Shown: positions 9,025-17,007 of the stretch, one piece after another
Layout of the letters: each line of letters begins with the position of its first letter
Numbering within the stretch: the first letter of the stretch is position 1
Assembly (NCBI GenBank): GCA_024233005.1
Contig: JACKQE010000022.1
Location: forward strand, 1-40,079
Reading direction: 5' to 3'
Length of the DNA: 40,079 nucleotides
Source: Akkermansiaceae bacterium
GTDB lineage: Bacteria; Verrucomicrobiota; Verrucomicrobiia; Verrucomicrobiales; DEV007
Notes under the pieces: model-generated
Seen by the model: only the letters and a program-made list of their open reading frames with translations
Databases searched by the model: none
What the model was told of the DNA's origin: nothing
Position numbers and translations under genes: made by a program

Positions 9025-10871
9025 TCGGATTTGCGGTGCTGGAACGGAAAGCTCTCCACCACTTGGAGGATGAGAGCAGAAAACCGGAAATCATCTTGCG
9101 CGATCGCGGTAACGATCCTGTCGAGTGCCGGTTCGTCATAATAACTCAATTCTCTCCCCAGCGCGTAGGACAATAGTTGGGATGCCACGTTGCGGACGAA
9201 GAGGGGCTGCTGGTCCCGCAAGACCTTGCGCAGTCCGCTGATACCGCGGAATTCCCCCACCCCCGGCAACTGCCCCAGATTGTCGGTCGGCTTCCCTCCG
9301 ATGTCCGAACGCCAACTTCCGATGGCGTCAAAATCCTCCATCGCAAATCCCAGCGGATCGATGCGTTTGTGGCAGGCCACGCAATTGGCATCTGAAGCAT
9401 GTTGGGCGAGTTTCTCGCGGAAGCTGGCCGGCTCCTCCCGGTTCTTGTCGGGCGGGGCAAAACTTCCCGCATTGGGAGGTGGGGGCGGCGGCGGCGTGCC
9501 CAACAGAACCTCGAGAATCCATTTCCCGCGGGCCGTGGGCTTGGTTCGGTCGGTGTGCGACGTCATCGTGAGGATGCTGCCCATGCCAAGCACCCCGCCC
9601 CGGTGATCCTCGGGACGGAGCGCCACCTTCACAAACTCCTTTCCCGTCACTGCCGGCAGACCGTAATGCTTCGCCAATTCAGCATTGGCAAAGGTGTAAT
9701 CGGAGTCCAGCAGTTCCAGTATGCTGCGGTCCTCACCCCGCAGGTTCTCACAAAACAGGCGTGTCTCCTGCTCCATCGCATTGCGCAGACTCCTCGTGAA
9801 AGTTGGAAAGTGATTCTGCGAAGGCAGCGCTTTTCCCAACTGGGGCAGCTGCAGCCACCTTTCAAAAAACTGGCGGGTCAGGGCCCCGGCCTTTCGATCC
9901 CCCAGCAGGCGCCGCACCTGGGTGGCCAGGATTTCGGACTGGGACAGGCTGCCTTCGTCGGCCAGTCCCAGCAGTTCCTCATCCGGCATGGTCGACCAAA
10001 GAAAGTAAGACAGACGCACCGCCAGCTCATGATCCCCGACCCGACCCACCGTTCCGCGAGGCATCACCGGCGTCTCCAGTCGCAGCAAAAAATGCGGGGA
10101 CACCAGGGCCGGCTTCATCGCCTTGCGCAGGGCGGTCTCAAAGGAATCGCCTCCGGCCAACGCAGCCTCAGCCAACCGGGCGAAGGGCTCGACTTCCTCC
10201 TTGGCGACTGGCCGACGGAAGGCCCGGTGGAGAAATGTCCCCAAAATTCGGCGGAAGGTATCGGCCGTCTCCTTGGTTTCTGGCGGCCCCGGCCCCAGAA
10301 GGGATTTCCGCGCTCCGGCGGCGCCCGCATCGGTGAACAGATACTCCAGGGCAAGATCCGCGGCGGTGAAGTATTTCTCCATCAGGGAAGGCTCCAAAAC
10401 CAACCCGCCGGCGCGGTTGCCAAATCCTTCCACCACGTTTTCCTCAGGGATTCCCGCCGCCCCTGCCGGATCGAAATTGATCCGCAGCAGGTCTTTCATC
10501 GTCTGGGAGTATTCCGCCCGGGTCAACTGTCTCGTCAGGGGCGGGCCGGGATCCGGATGCCGGGAGGTGTCAAAGGCTTCCCTGATCCAGCCAAGCAGCA
10601 CTTCGCGATCTTCCGGCGGCAATGGCGGCTCGTCATCGGGAGGCATCTCGCCGGAGCGAACCTGCTCCGCCGCTTTGCGCCAGTGTCTGTAAAGTTTCAT
10701 CGCGGAGGCGGTGTCCGTGGCTCCGGAAAAGTCCACGCCGCCCCTCTGCTTTTTCTCCCCATGGCAGCTAAGGCAGTGGCGGGCCACCACCGGCCGGACC
10801 GCCCCTGCAAAGTCTGGCGCGGCCACGGCGCAAGCGGGGAACAGCAAGAGGAGAACGGACCATCGGAGCAT
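9021..10871 (-). CDS. Planctomycete-type cytochrome, DUF1595/1592/1588/1585 (616 aa)
   Basis: A signal peptide (MLRWSVLLLLFPACAVAAPD) is followed by a haem motif, Cys33-Leu-Ser-Cys36-His37, an MPPDDEPP segment, a DUF1587-like stretch (LTRAEYSQTMKDLLRINFDP), DUF1595 (HRAFRRPVAKEEVEPF), and DUF1592 (VRLSYFLWSTMPDEELLGLA through LDSDYTFANAELAKHYGLP). DUF1588 carries the second haem motif, Cys497-Val-Ala-Cys500-His501 then KRIDPLGFAMEDFDAIG, and DUF1585 closes the protein. It is about 200 residues shorter than the copy at 3654-6101 because it lacks the beta-rich insert between the first and middle domains. A Pro-run (eight prolines) sits before DUF1588's haem site, as is usual in the family. It is the first gene of the ATGA-coupled three-gene unit. 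Confidence 0.92.
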   Translation of the reverse strand: MLRWSVLLLLFPACAVAAPDFAGAVRPVVARHCLSCHGEKKQRGGVDFSGATDTASAMKLYRHWRKAAEQVRSGEMPPDDEPPLPPEDREVLLGWIREAFDTSRHPDPGPPLTRQLTRAEYSQTMKDLLRINFDPAGAAGIPEENVVEGFGNRAGGLVLEPSLMEKYFTAADLALEYLFTDAGAAGARKSLLGPGPPETKETADTFRRILGTFLHRAFRRPVAKEEVEPFARLAEAALAGGDSFETALRKAMKPALVSPHFLLRLETPVMPRGTVGRVGDHELAVRLSYFLWSTMPDEELLGLADEGSLSQSEILATQVRRLLGDRKAGALTRQFFERWLQLPQLGKALPSQNHFPTFTRSLRNAMEQETRLFCENLRGEDRSILELLDSDYTFANAELAKHYGLPAVTGKEFVKVALRPEDHRGGVLGMGSILTMTSHTDRTKPTARGKWILEVLLGTPPPPPPPNAGSFAPPDKNREEPASFREKLAQHASDANCVACHKRIDPLGFAMEDFDAIGSWRSDIGGKPTDNLGQLPGVGEFRGISGLRKVLRDQQPLFVRNVASQLLSYALGRELSYYDEPALDRIVTAIAQDDFRFSALILQVVESFPFQHRKSE

Positions 10872-10953
10872 CGTGATGGGAAACGCGCCGGTGCCGGAAT
10901 TTCTGACGGGGCCTCCGTATTTTCCTCGAAACCTTTTTGCGAATGGGGCCTTG

Positions 10954-11217
10954 TCAGCGGTCAGCCATGTTTTGCACGTGCTCTTCCGGTGGCAACTTCA
11001 CCTGAGGCAAGCCTTGGGGCCGGAAGCTGACGATGGGGCCGGGGCGGAAGCCTTCACGAAGTTCCCGGATCTCGAGGCGGAGGTGCAGCACGCTGCTTCC
11101 GGAAGGAGGATTGGGGAGATCGGTGAAGTCGGACTGCAGAGGTTGCTCGGAATCGATCAACGGGCTCGGTAGCACCTGCTCCCTCTTCCCGTTGTATAGG
11201 TTCAGTGAGCCCTTATC
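10954..11217 (-). pseudogene. 3' relic of the unknown secreted family seen at 918-2159
   Basis: The last 80 or so residues of this frame match the C-terminus of the 413-residue protein at 918-2159. 'REGFRPGPIVSFRPQGLPQV' aligns with 'EGFRPRRIVRFYPATWKV', preceded by a shared SGSS/PGSSGV turn and followed by a shared LPxEE motif. The rest of a roughly 410-residue protein is missing: upstream of about 11217 the frame continues only to a TTG at 11325 with no resemblance to the parent. There is no convincing start codon or signal peptide. It ends 82 bases before the DUF1592-type gene, so a complete gene once stood upstream of this module, whereas in the first module its homologue lies downstream. 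Confidence 0.65.
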
Positions 11218-11574
11218 ACCGGCGACTGGATCGGATTCAGGATGACTCCGGCATGAGGTTTTTCTGCCAGCGGCGGCGCCTTTCAACCTGGCAACCGATT
11301 GATGAGGCTTCCTAGACGACCCCAATCAAAAGCCTGATCAAGTTCGGCAACGACGCCGCGAATCTGTCCTTGGTTGGTGAAGAAGTCCAGAAAGCGTGAC
11401 GGGCAGAGTCAACGCTTCCGTTGGCCATCTGGTTCGATCTTTTTGATACCTGCTCATCTGGCCCCTTTTCGTCACCCGATCGTGCGGGCAACCATGGACG
11501 CCGTCAACGGTAGATTCGATTTGACGGCGATTGTGACAACGACGCATCTTCTCTCCCGTCCATCTGACCGCCCC
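11218..11574. other. Intergenic stretch with gene debris
   Basis: No complete gene is seen. On the minus strand, 11283-11404 holds a short frame ending 'LDQAFDWGRLGSLINRLPG' then stop. It looks like the C-terminal tail of a real protein but cannot be identified and is closed upstream by a stop. Together with the relic at 10954-11217 this suggests a deletion or insertion scar between the DUF1592/DUF1552 module and the DUF4838 gene. An inverted repeat at 11499-11529 lies close to the DUF4838 start. Confidence 0.35.
11499..11529. repeat. Perfect 9-bp inverted repeat upstream of DUF4838 gene
   Basis: CGCCGTCAA at 11499-11507 and TTGACGGCG at 11521-11529 are exact reverse complements separated by 13 bases, ending 45 bases before the ATG at 11575. 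The position suits an operator or a leader hairpin. No regulator is encoded next to it. Confidence 0.4.
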
Positions 11575-14037
11575 ATGAAACCTGCCTTCATCCTTCTCGC
11601 CGCCCTTCTGCTCATGGCTTTCCACCCCTTAAGTGCGGCGGATACGTTGCTGATCGCAGAAGGCAAACCGCTTGCCGAGATCGTTATCGCGGAGAAGCCG
11701 GCGCGAATGACCAAACTCGCAGCTCGGGAGTTGCAGACCGTGCTCGCCAAAATGTCCGGCGCCACCCTCCCCATCGTCAGCGAGCGAAGTCCTGACAAAC
11801 CCGCCCTTTTTGTCGGCAAGAGCCGCCATACCGAGGCGCTCGGCCTTGCCACCAACGACCTCGATCACGGCGCCTTCCGCATGGCCTCGGGGCCCGGCTG
11901 GATCGCCTTGCTCGGACCCGACCGCGACTTCGTACCGATCGAACCCTGGGGCCGGAACCGCTCGAAGTCGGAGACCGACCGCGTCAACGCCGCGTGGGAC
12001 GCCATCACCGGCGACACCTTCTGGAACGCCGCCCGCGACCTGCATTTCCGATACCACGCCGACCTTGATGTTTGGGACCAGGACGACGCCGGTACCTTCA
12101 ACGCCGTGAACGAATTCCTGCGAGGCCTCGGCTGCCGCTGGTTTGCGCCAGGCGAGCTGGGCGAGGTTATCCCCCGCCGCGACCGTGTCGCCCTGCCGCA
12201 GGTGGACCGCACCGTCGTCCCCGATTTCGCAGTGCGGCGCTTCGTTTACTACACCGAGCATACCGGCATCGGCGACAAGGCCTTGTGGAATCTTCGCCTC
12301 GGCCTGAATCACGGCGCCGAGATTCTCGGCTTTCCCCAGATCTGCCACGGCTCGAAGTTTGTGATCAAGCGCGAGGAGATGAAAAAGGCCCATCCCGAGA
12401 TGTACCTGATGCGGGATGGCAAGCGCGACACCTCCCACAAGGACGATGGCGTGCCCGACTTGCTCTCGCCCGTGATGCTTGAAAAACAGGTGAAGCACGC
12501 CCGGGCCATGTTCGACCATTTCAAAGAGCCGATGCACAACATCGACCTCGTCGACGGCTACGGCGGACTCACCGCCGACGATCCGGCCTGGATGGCCCAG
12601 CTCACGCCCGAGCGCGGCTGGGACGGCAGCATGTCAGACCACGTCTGGAGCTATCTGGACCGGGTCGCGCGGGAGCTGTATCGCAGCCATCCCGACCGCC
12701 TCGTCAGCGCCCTGGCCTACAGTGCCTATACCCTGCCGCCGCTGAAGATGGCAAAGCTCAGCCCCAACCTCGCGTTGATCGAGGTTCGGCACCGGCAGGA
12801 GTTCTGGGACGAGGCACTCTGGAATCAGCGCCGGGCGATGCGTGCCGAATGGCTCAAAAAGCTGCCCTCCGGCAAATACCTCACCTGGGATTACAGCACC
12901 AACAGCCGCCCCGAGCAGGCCGGTCGCCCCGTGTATTACACCCGGCAGATCGCCCGCGACCTGAAGGAACTCAAGGGCATCTCCCTCGGCGAGCAGGTCG
13001 AGATCTACTCGCATCCCGCAGGGAAGGAGGAAACCTTCGGCTACGACGAGTTGGCCGTCGAGCACCTCAACCTCTACCTCGCGGCGCGGCTTTACTGGGA
13101 TGCCGACCAGGACATCGAGGCCCTGCTCGCCGACTACTATCGCAGCTACTACGGACCCGCCGCCGCGGCCATGAAGGCCTTCATCGAGCACGCCGAGGCC
13201 AACTGGATGCACATGGGCCATGATGCCGCGAAGATCGGAGAGTCGCTCGCCCTCCTCGCCACCGCCAAAGGCGCCGTCGATCCGAAGAGTCTGCCCGGCC
13301 GACGCATCCGGCAGATCGAGGACCTCACCAAACCCCTCCATGCCCTCCGGCAACAGCTCAGCCGAAAGAGCGAGACTGACCTCAGCTACCGTATCCTTGA
13401 GACCCACCAGGCCGTCGGCAAGTCAATGCAGACGAAACCCCTCGACGGCAAGGTCGATTCCTCCTGGTGGGGTGAAGTCAGGATCGCTCCGCTCCTCCCC
13501 ACCCTGTCCGATCCCGCGGGGCGTCCCGCCCCGGGTCGCTTCCAGGTGCTCCGCGAGGGCAGCGTCCTCTATTTCGGCATCACCTGCGACGAGCCCGACA
13601 TGAAAGGCCTCAGGATTTCCACCACGAAGCCTGACGACCCCGCCATCTTTGACGGAGACCACGTCCTCGTGCTGATCGAGACCGCGATGCGTCCGGCCTA
13701 CGAGATCGCCATCAATCCCGCCGGGGCTGTCTACGACGCCGACCAGGCCACCGGCGGCCGCGGCGTCGAATGGAGCAGCGGCGCACAAATCGCCGTGCAT
13801 CGCGATGCAGACCGCTGGAGTATCGAGATCCGGCTGCCCATCGTCGGCGAGGAGGCCTTCACCCTCGATCCCACCAAGGGCATCGCCGGTGCCCAGCCCA
13901 AGGAACTCTATCCCTGGCGCTTCAACATCGGCCGGATCCGGATGGCTGGGGGCAAAATCGAACGCACCGCCTATTCGCCCTCCGGCAAGGAAGAACTTCG
14001 CGTCCCGGAGAAGTTCGCCAAACTCTGGGGAAAATAG
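11575..14037 (+). CDS. Secreted DUF4838 protein with CBM9-like C-terminus (820 aa)
   Basis: The ATG at 11575 gives a good signal peptide (MKPAFILLAALLLMAFHPL...SAA); the open frame extends further upstream without one. Residues about 25-110 resemble the GH67 alpha-glucuronidase N-terminal fold (RMTKLAARELQTVLAKMSGA, then a glycine-rich turn). The central part (about 150-440) is DUF4838, with 'FLRGLGCRWFAPGELGEVIP' and 'DYSTNSRPEQ'. The C-terminal 170 residues look like a CBM9/DOMON-type carbohydrate-binding domain, starting 'LDGKVDSSWWGEV' and including 'DHVLVLIE' and 'WSIEIRLP'. DUF4838 proteins occur with polysaccharide-degrading genes, so a periplasmic role on uronic-acid-containing or similar glycans is inferred; no catalytic pair can be assigned. 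Codon use looks slightly more GC-rich than its flanks. It is monocistronic. Confidence 0.82.
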   Translation: MKPAFILLAALLLMAFHPLSAADTLLIAEGKPLAEIVIAEKPARMTKLAARELQTVLAKMSGATLPIVSERSPDKPALFVGKSRHTEALGLATNDLDHGAFRMASGPGWIALLGPDRDFVPIEPWGRNRSKSETDRVNAAWDAITGDTFWNAARDLHFRYHADLDVWDQDDAGTFNAVNEFLRGLGCRWFAPGELGEVIPRRDRVALPQVDRTVVPDFAVRRFVYYTEHTGIGDKALWNLRLGLNHGAEILGFPQICHGSKFVIKREEMKKAHPEMYLMRDGKRDTSHKDDGVPDLLSPVMLEKQVKHARAMFDHFKEPMHNIDLVDGYGGLTADDPAWMAQLTPERGWDGSMSDHVWSYLDRVARELYRSHPDRLVSALAYSAYTLPPLKMAKLSPNLALIEVRHRQEFWDEALWNQRRAMRAEWLKKLPSGKYLTWDYSTNSRPEQAGRPVYYTRQIARDLKELKGISLGEQVEIYSHPAGKEETFGYDELAVEHLNLYLAARLYWDADQDIEALLADYYRSYYGPAAAAMKAFIEHAEANWMHMGHDAAKIGESLALLATAKGAVDPKSLPGRRIRQIEDLTKPLHALRQQLSRKSETDLSYRILETHQAVGKSMQTKPLDGKVDSSWWGEVRIAPLLPTLSDPAGRPAPGRFQVLREGSVLYFGITCDEPDMKGLRISTTKPDDPAIFDGDHVLVLIETAMRPAYEIAINPAGAVYDADQATGGRGVEWSSGAQIAVHRDADRWSIEIRLPIVGEEAFTLDPTKGIAGAQPKELYPWRFNIGRIRMAGGKIERTAYSPSGKEELRVPEKFAKLWGK

Positions 14038-14087
14038 GTTCTCACGATGCGTTGGAAGAGTTCGGCGGTTGTAAGCCCCCGCTCCCT

Positions 14088-14357
14088 TCACTCTGGCTCA
14101 TCGTCGCCCACAGAAAAGACTTTGGTCACGGCTAGGATGGCTAGCTCCTCGTCTTCACCGCTTGCTTCAATGCTGACGGCCGTTCCCATCGTTGCACACA
14201 GCATCACCACGCTCATGATGCTGTGAACATCGCCGACATTCTCACCACACCTCAAGGTGATCGACGAGCGAAATCGCCGGGCAACGCGGATCAGTCTTGC
14301 GGCGGGGCGTAACTTGAGCCCTTCACTCCAGGAAACAACCACGGTAGTGCGCTTCAT
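14088..14357 (-). CDS. HPr-like phosphocarrier-fold protein, His15 replaced by Lys
   Basis: The 89-residue product has the length and alignment of HPr over its whole length. Gly13-Leu14-Lys15-Leu16-Arg17-Pro18-Ala19 stands where HPr has G-L-H-x-R-P-A, and 'VHSIMSVVML' matches the second conserved block with Ser at exactly position 46. The phosphoenolpyruvate-dependent phosphorylation site His15 is therefore Lys, while Arg17 and the regulatory Ser46 are kept. Known catalytically altered HPr homologues such as Bacillus Crh (Gln15) act only as Ser46-phosphorylated regulators, so a signalling role through an HPr kinase is inferred. The C-terminus (EASGEDEELAILAV) keeps the helix-3 pattern. It is tail-to-tail with the DUF4838 gene (50 bases); no PTS genes are nearby. 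Confidence 0.85.
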   Translation of the reverse strand: MKRTTVVVSWSEGLKLRPAARLIRVARRFRSSITLRCGENVGDVHSIMSVVMLCATMGTAVSIEASGEDEELAILAVTKVFSVGDDEPE

Positions 14358-14778
14358 GTTCTTATTTGACCAGTGCCGACCCGCGCTCGTTCAAATTCGG
14401 CCATCGATTCCGGATTCCCGGAGTTTGGATTCGAGAACCTGAAGCTCCAACCACCGCCCACTCGTCCGAGGTTCTGGCTTGATGGCCGGCGCATGGCAGG
14501 CACCCCGCGCTCCGAAAGCGAGACTGTCACCCTCTGTGCGGTGCGTTCAGGGGCCAATCATTCCCCTGGGAATGATCGGCCCGTTGGTCACGACACGGCA
14601 AGCCGCCAGCCCGAATATCCGCGGACCGCTTGCATTCGCCCCTGAGAATCGGACGCCCCCCGACAAGTCCAGGTCGGAGAGGGCCCCCCTATCAATTTGG
14701 CATGGATACGCCTGCCCGGAGCCTCATTTCCCGTTTATACTGAACTCCCCCGCCATCGTCACGACCGGCCGGATTCCC
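14358..14778. other. Divergent intergenic region, 421 bases
   Basis: The region lies between the start of the HPr-like gene and the start of the double-hydrolase gene, so both promoters should be here. The clearest feature is the 32-base palindrome at 14551-14582. A TATACT hexamer at 14736-14741 could be a -10 for the rightward gene, but no good -35 is at the right distance. No gene is supported. Confidence 0.4.
14551..14582. repeat. 32-base near-perfect palindrome
   Basis: The arms are 15 bases long (GGGCCAATCATTCCC and GGGAATGATCGGCCC) around a two-base centre, with a single mismatched pair at the sixth base of each arm. The symmetry is better than expected by chance and the site is roughly in the middle of a divergent promoter region. 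An operator for a dimeric repressor is the natural reading. A strong hairpin is also possible, but no T-run follows on either side. Confidence 0.55.
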
Positions 14779-16920
14779 ATGCGCTGTTACTTCTCTCTCG
14801 CCCTCTTGATGCTCTTCCCCTTGATTCTCTTCGGCCAGGGAACCGAAGACCTGGGAGTGCTCACTCCCGCTCAATCAGGACCTCCCCCCGATCAGCATTT
14901 GGAAATCTGGCTCAAAACCGAATTCGACCAGTTGGTCGCCCAACGCCGCGCGGCCTTTGAGACAACCCTGAAAAGCGAAGCTTCCTGCCGGAACTGGCAG
15001 GAGGAACGACGCCGTTTTTTTCTGGACCAGATCGGTCCTCTCCCCGAACGCACTCCCTTGAATCCTGTCGTCGTCGGAACGTTGCAAGGCAAGGGTTACC
15101 GAATCGAAAAAATCCTCCTCGAGAGCCGGCCCGGCTTCCATGTCACCGGGAATCTCTACCTCCCGGAGACGCCGCCTCCCTGGCCGGCAGTGTTGGTGCC
15201 CTGCGGACACAGCCATGACGGAAAAGCCGTCGGCCAGTATCAACGGGCTTCCATTCTCCTCGCAAAACACGGCCTAGCGGCCCTCTGTTACGACCCCATC
15301 GGTCAGGGAGAGCGTTACCAGATGCTGGACCGGACGCAGGAACGCCGTGTGTTCGACGACGCCCCGCACGTGTCGACGCCGCACCCCAACGTCCGGCTGA
15401 TGTGCACCACCGAGCACACCATGATGGGCCTCGGCAGCGCCCTGCTCGGAGGGAATGTGGCCCAATACCGCATCTGGGACGGGATGAGAATCATCGACTA
15501 CCTCCAGAGCCGGCCCGACATCCGACCCGACAAGATCGGCTGCACGGGCAACTCTGGCGGAGGCACCGAAACGGCTTACCTCATGGCATTGGATGACCGC
15601 ATTGCCGCCGCCGCCCCGGGCTGTTATCTGACCACTTTTCAGCGCCTCATCGAAACCAAAGGCCCCCAGGACGGGGAGCAAAACATTTTCGGCCAGATCG
15701 CCTTCGGCATGGATGAAGCCGACTACTGCATCATGCGCGCCCCGAAACCCACACTGATCTGCGCCGGCACCCGGGACGCCACCTTCGATTTTGGCGGCAC
15801 TTGGCAGTTGTTCGGGGAAGCGAAGCGCTTTTACTCGCGGCTCGGGTACCCCGAAAGCATCGACCTCGCCGCCCCGGATGCCCCCCACGGATTTACGATC
15901 CAGCTTCGCGAGGCGGTGACACGGTTCATGAGCCGCTGGCTGCTGGACAAAGAGGTCGTCGTCCGCGAAGTGGAGAGCCTTCCCGACACGCTGACCGACG
16001 AGCAACTCCGGGCCTACAACGAGCCGGACTGGACCGCCCAGGATCTCCAATGCACTCCTGGAGGGCAGGTTCTCCTCCTGCCGGGAGAACGGTCCGTTTT
16101 TCAAATCAACACTGATCTCGCCGTCGCCCTGAAAGCCTCCCGCAGTCAACCTTGGAGCGCGCTCGATCCGGCTGGAAAACGCCGCCTCATCCGGAAGGTG
16201 ATCGGCGCGAAGGAAGGGGCCCCGCCCCCGCCCAACACCATGGTCGTCGGCACCGCCTTCCGGGGCGACACCACCATCCACAAGCTGACCCTGGAGGTGG
16301 CTCCCGGACTTCGCCTTCCGGCCTTGGCCTTTCTCCCCCAGCAGCCCTCGGGAGCCTTCACACTCTACCTCCATGGCCGCAGCATGAGAGAGGATGCCGC
16401 TCCGGGCGGCCCGATTGACGCCCTCGTGAAACAGGGTCACACCGTTGTCTCCGCCGAACTGCGCGGGATCGGCGAGACGGAAACCGGCGTGCGCCGCCAA
16501 GCGTTTGGCGCCGGACGCTTTGGCCGGGACAACCTCGAGATTCTCACGGCCTACCTGATGGGCAAAAGCTACGTGGGAATGCGGACGGAAGACGTGGCAA
16601 GCTGGCTGCAGGTCCTCCGGAGCGGCACCCTCCCGTTTCCCCCGGCAAAGGAGATCCATCTTGTGGCGATTGGCGAAGCCACGATTCCCGCCCTGCATGC
16701 GGCGACGCTCCAGCCGGAGGCGTTTGCCACCGTGTCCCTGCAGGGAATGATCCCCTCGTGGGAACCGATCGTGCAGGGTCCGGAATGCTTCGACCAATCG
16801 GTCAATGTGGTTCACGGGGTTCTCCGCCACTATGATCTGCCGGATCTGGTGGACCTGCTGGATCCAAAGAAAGTGTCGCGGCCCAACCCGGTGAACGTGA
16901 TGGGGCTCCCCATTCCGTGA
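14779..16920 (+). CDS. Secreted two-domain alpha/beta hydrolase (acetylxylan esterase-like)
   Basis: The ATG at 14779 opens a signal peptide (MRCYFSLALLMLFPLILFGQ); the open frame upstream is shadow. The 713-residue protein has two alpha/beta-hydrolase halves. The first (about 60-400) is complete: nucleophile Ser259 in Gly-Asn-Ser-Gly-Gly, likely acid Asp333 (GTRDATFDF), and His370 (DAPHGF). The DPIGQGER motif is typical of acetylxylan-esterase-like and related proteins. The second half (about 490-713) has an oxyanion strand (FTLYLHGRSM) and the ELRGIGETE turn, but its elbow reads V-A-I-G-E-A-T with no serine, so it is probably non-catalytic. Periplasmic deacylation of a glycan is inferred from the family. 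Confidence 0.82.
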   Translation: MRCYFSLALLMLFPLILFGQGTEDLGVLTPAQSGPPPDQHLEIWLKTEFDQLVAQRRAAFETTLKSEASCRNWQEERRRFFLDQIGPLPERTPLNPVVVGTLQGKGYRIEKILLESRPGFHVTGNLYLPETPPPWPAVLVPCGHSHDGKAVGQYQRASILLAKHGLAALCYDPIGQGERYQMLDRTQERRVFDDAPHVSTPHPNVRLMCTTEHTMMGLGSALLGGNVAQYRIWDGMRIIDYLQSRPDIRPDKIGCTGNSGGGTETAYLMALDDRIAAAAPGCYLTTFQRLIETKGPQDGEQNIFGQIAFGMDEADYCIMRAPKPTLICAGTRDATFDFGGTWQLFGEAKRFYSRLGYPESIDLAAPDAPHGFTIQLREAVTRFMSRWLLDKEVVVREVESLPDTLTDEQLRAYNEPDWTAQDLQCTPGGQVLLLPGERSVFQINTDLAVALKASRSQPWSALDPAGKRRLIRKVIGAKEGAPPPPNTMVVGTAFRGDTTIHKLTLEVAPGLRLPALAFLPQQPSGAFTLYLHGRSMREDAAPGGPIDALVKQGHTVVSAELRGIGETETGVRRQAFGAGRFGRDNLEILTAYLMGKSYVGMRTEDVASWLQVLRSGTLPFPPAKEIHLVAIGEATIPALHAATLQPEAFATVSLQGMIPSWEPIVQGPECFDQSVNVVHGVLRHYDLPDLVDLLDPKKVSRPNPVNVMGLPIP

Positions 16921-16967
16921 TCGTCAGCCCTTCAGGAAAGGGGTCGGCATTGGCGTGGATGCGCCCA

Positions 16968-17001
16968 CCTGAGCAGCCATTTTTGAGGTAAGCTCAGGAG
17001 G
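16968..17001 (+). promoter_or_regulatory. Shine-Dalgarno deciding a GTG start, within a hairpin
   Basis: AGGAGG at 16996-17001 is a strong ribosome-binding site six bases before a GTG at 17008, which favours that start over the ATG at 17029. CCTGAGC (16968-16974) and GCTCAGG (16992-16998) are exact reverse complements, and the right arm overlaps the ribosome-binding site, so the site could be occluded when folded. Most genes in this window lack a recognisable Shine-Dalgarno. Confidence 0.5.
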
Positions 17002-17007
17002 GAGAAT

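Noticed and set aside
7681..9141. 486-codon open frame on the plus strand
   Set aside because: It is a shadow of the DUF1552 gene on the opposite strand.
9399..11030. 543-codon open frame on the plus strand
   Set aside because: It is antisense to the DUF1592-type gene with two haem motifs; the reading is low-complexity and unlike a protein.
14736..14741. TATACT as a -10 for the double-hydrolase gene
   Set aside because: No -35-like hexamer lies 16-19 bases upstream; the nearest TTGGCA is 33 bases away.
15274..16830. 518-codon open frame on the minus strand
   Set aside because: It lies wholly antisense to the double-hydrolase gene, whose catalytic motifs are intact; no signal or domain was seen.
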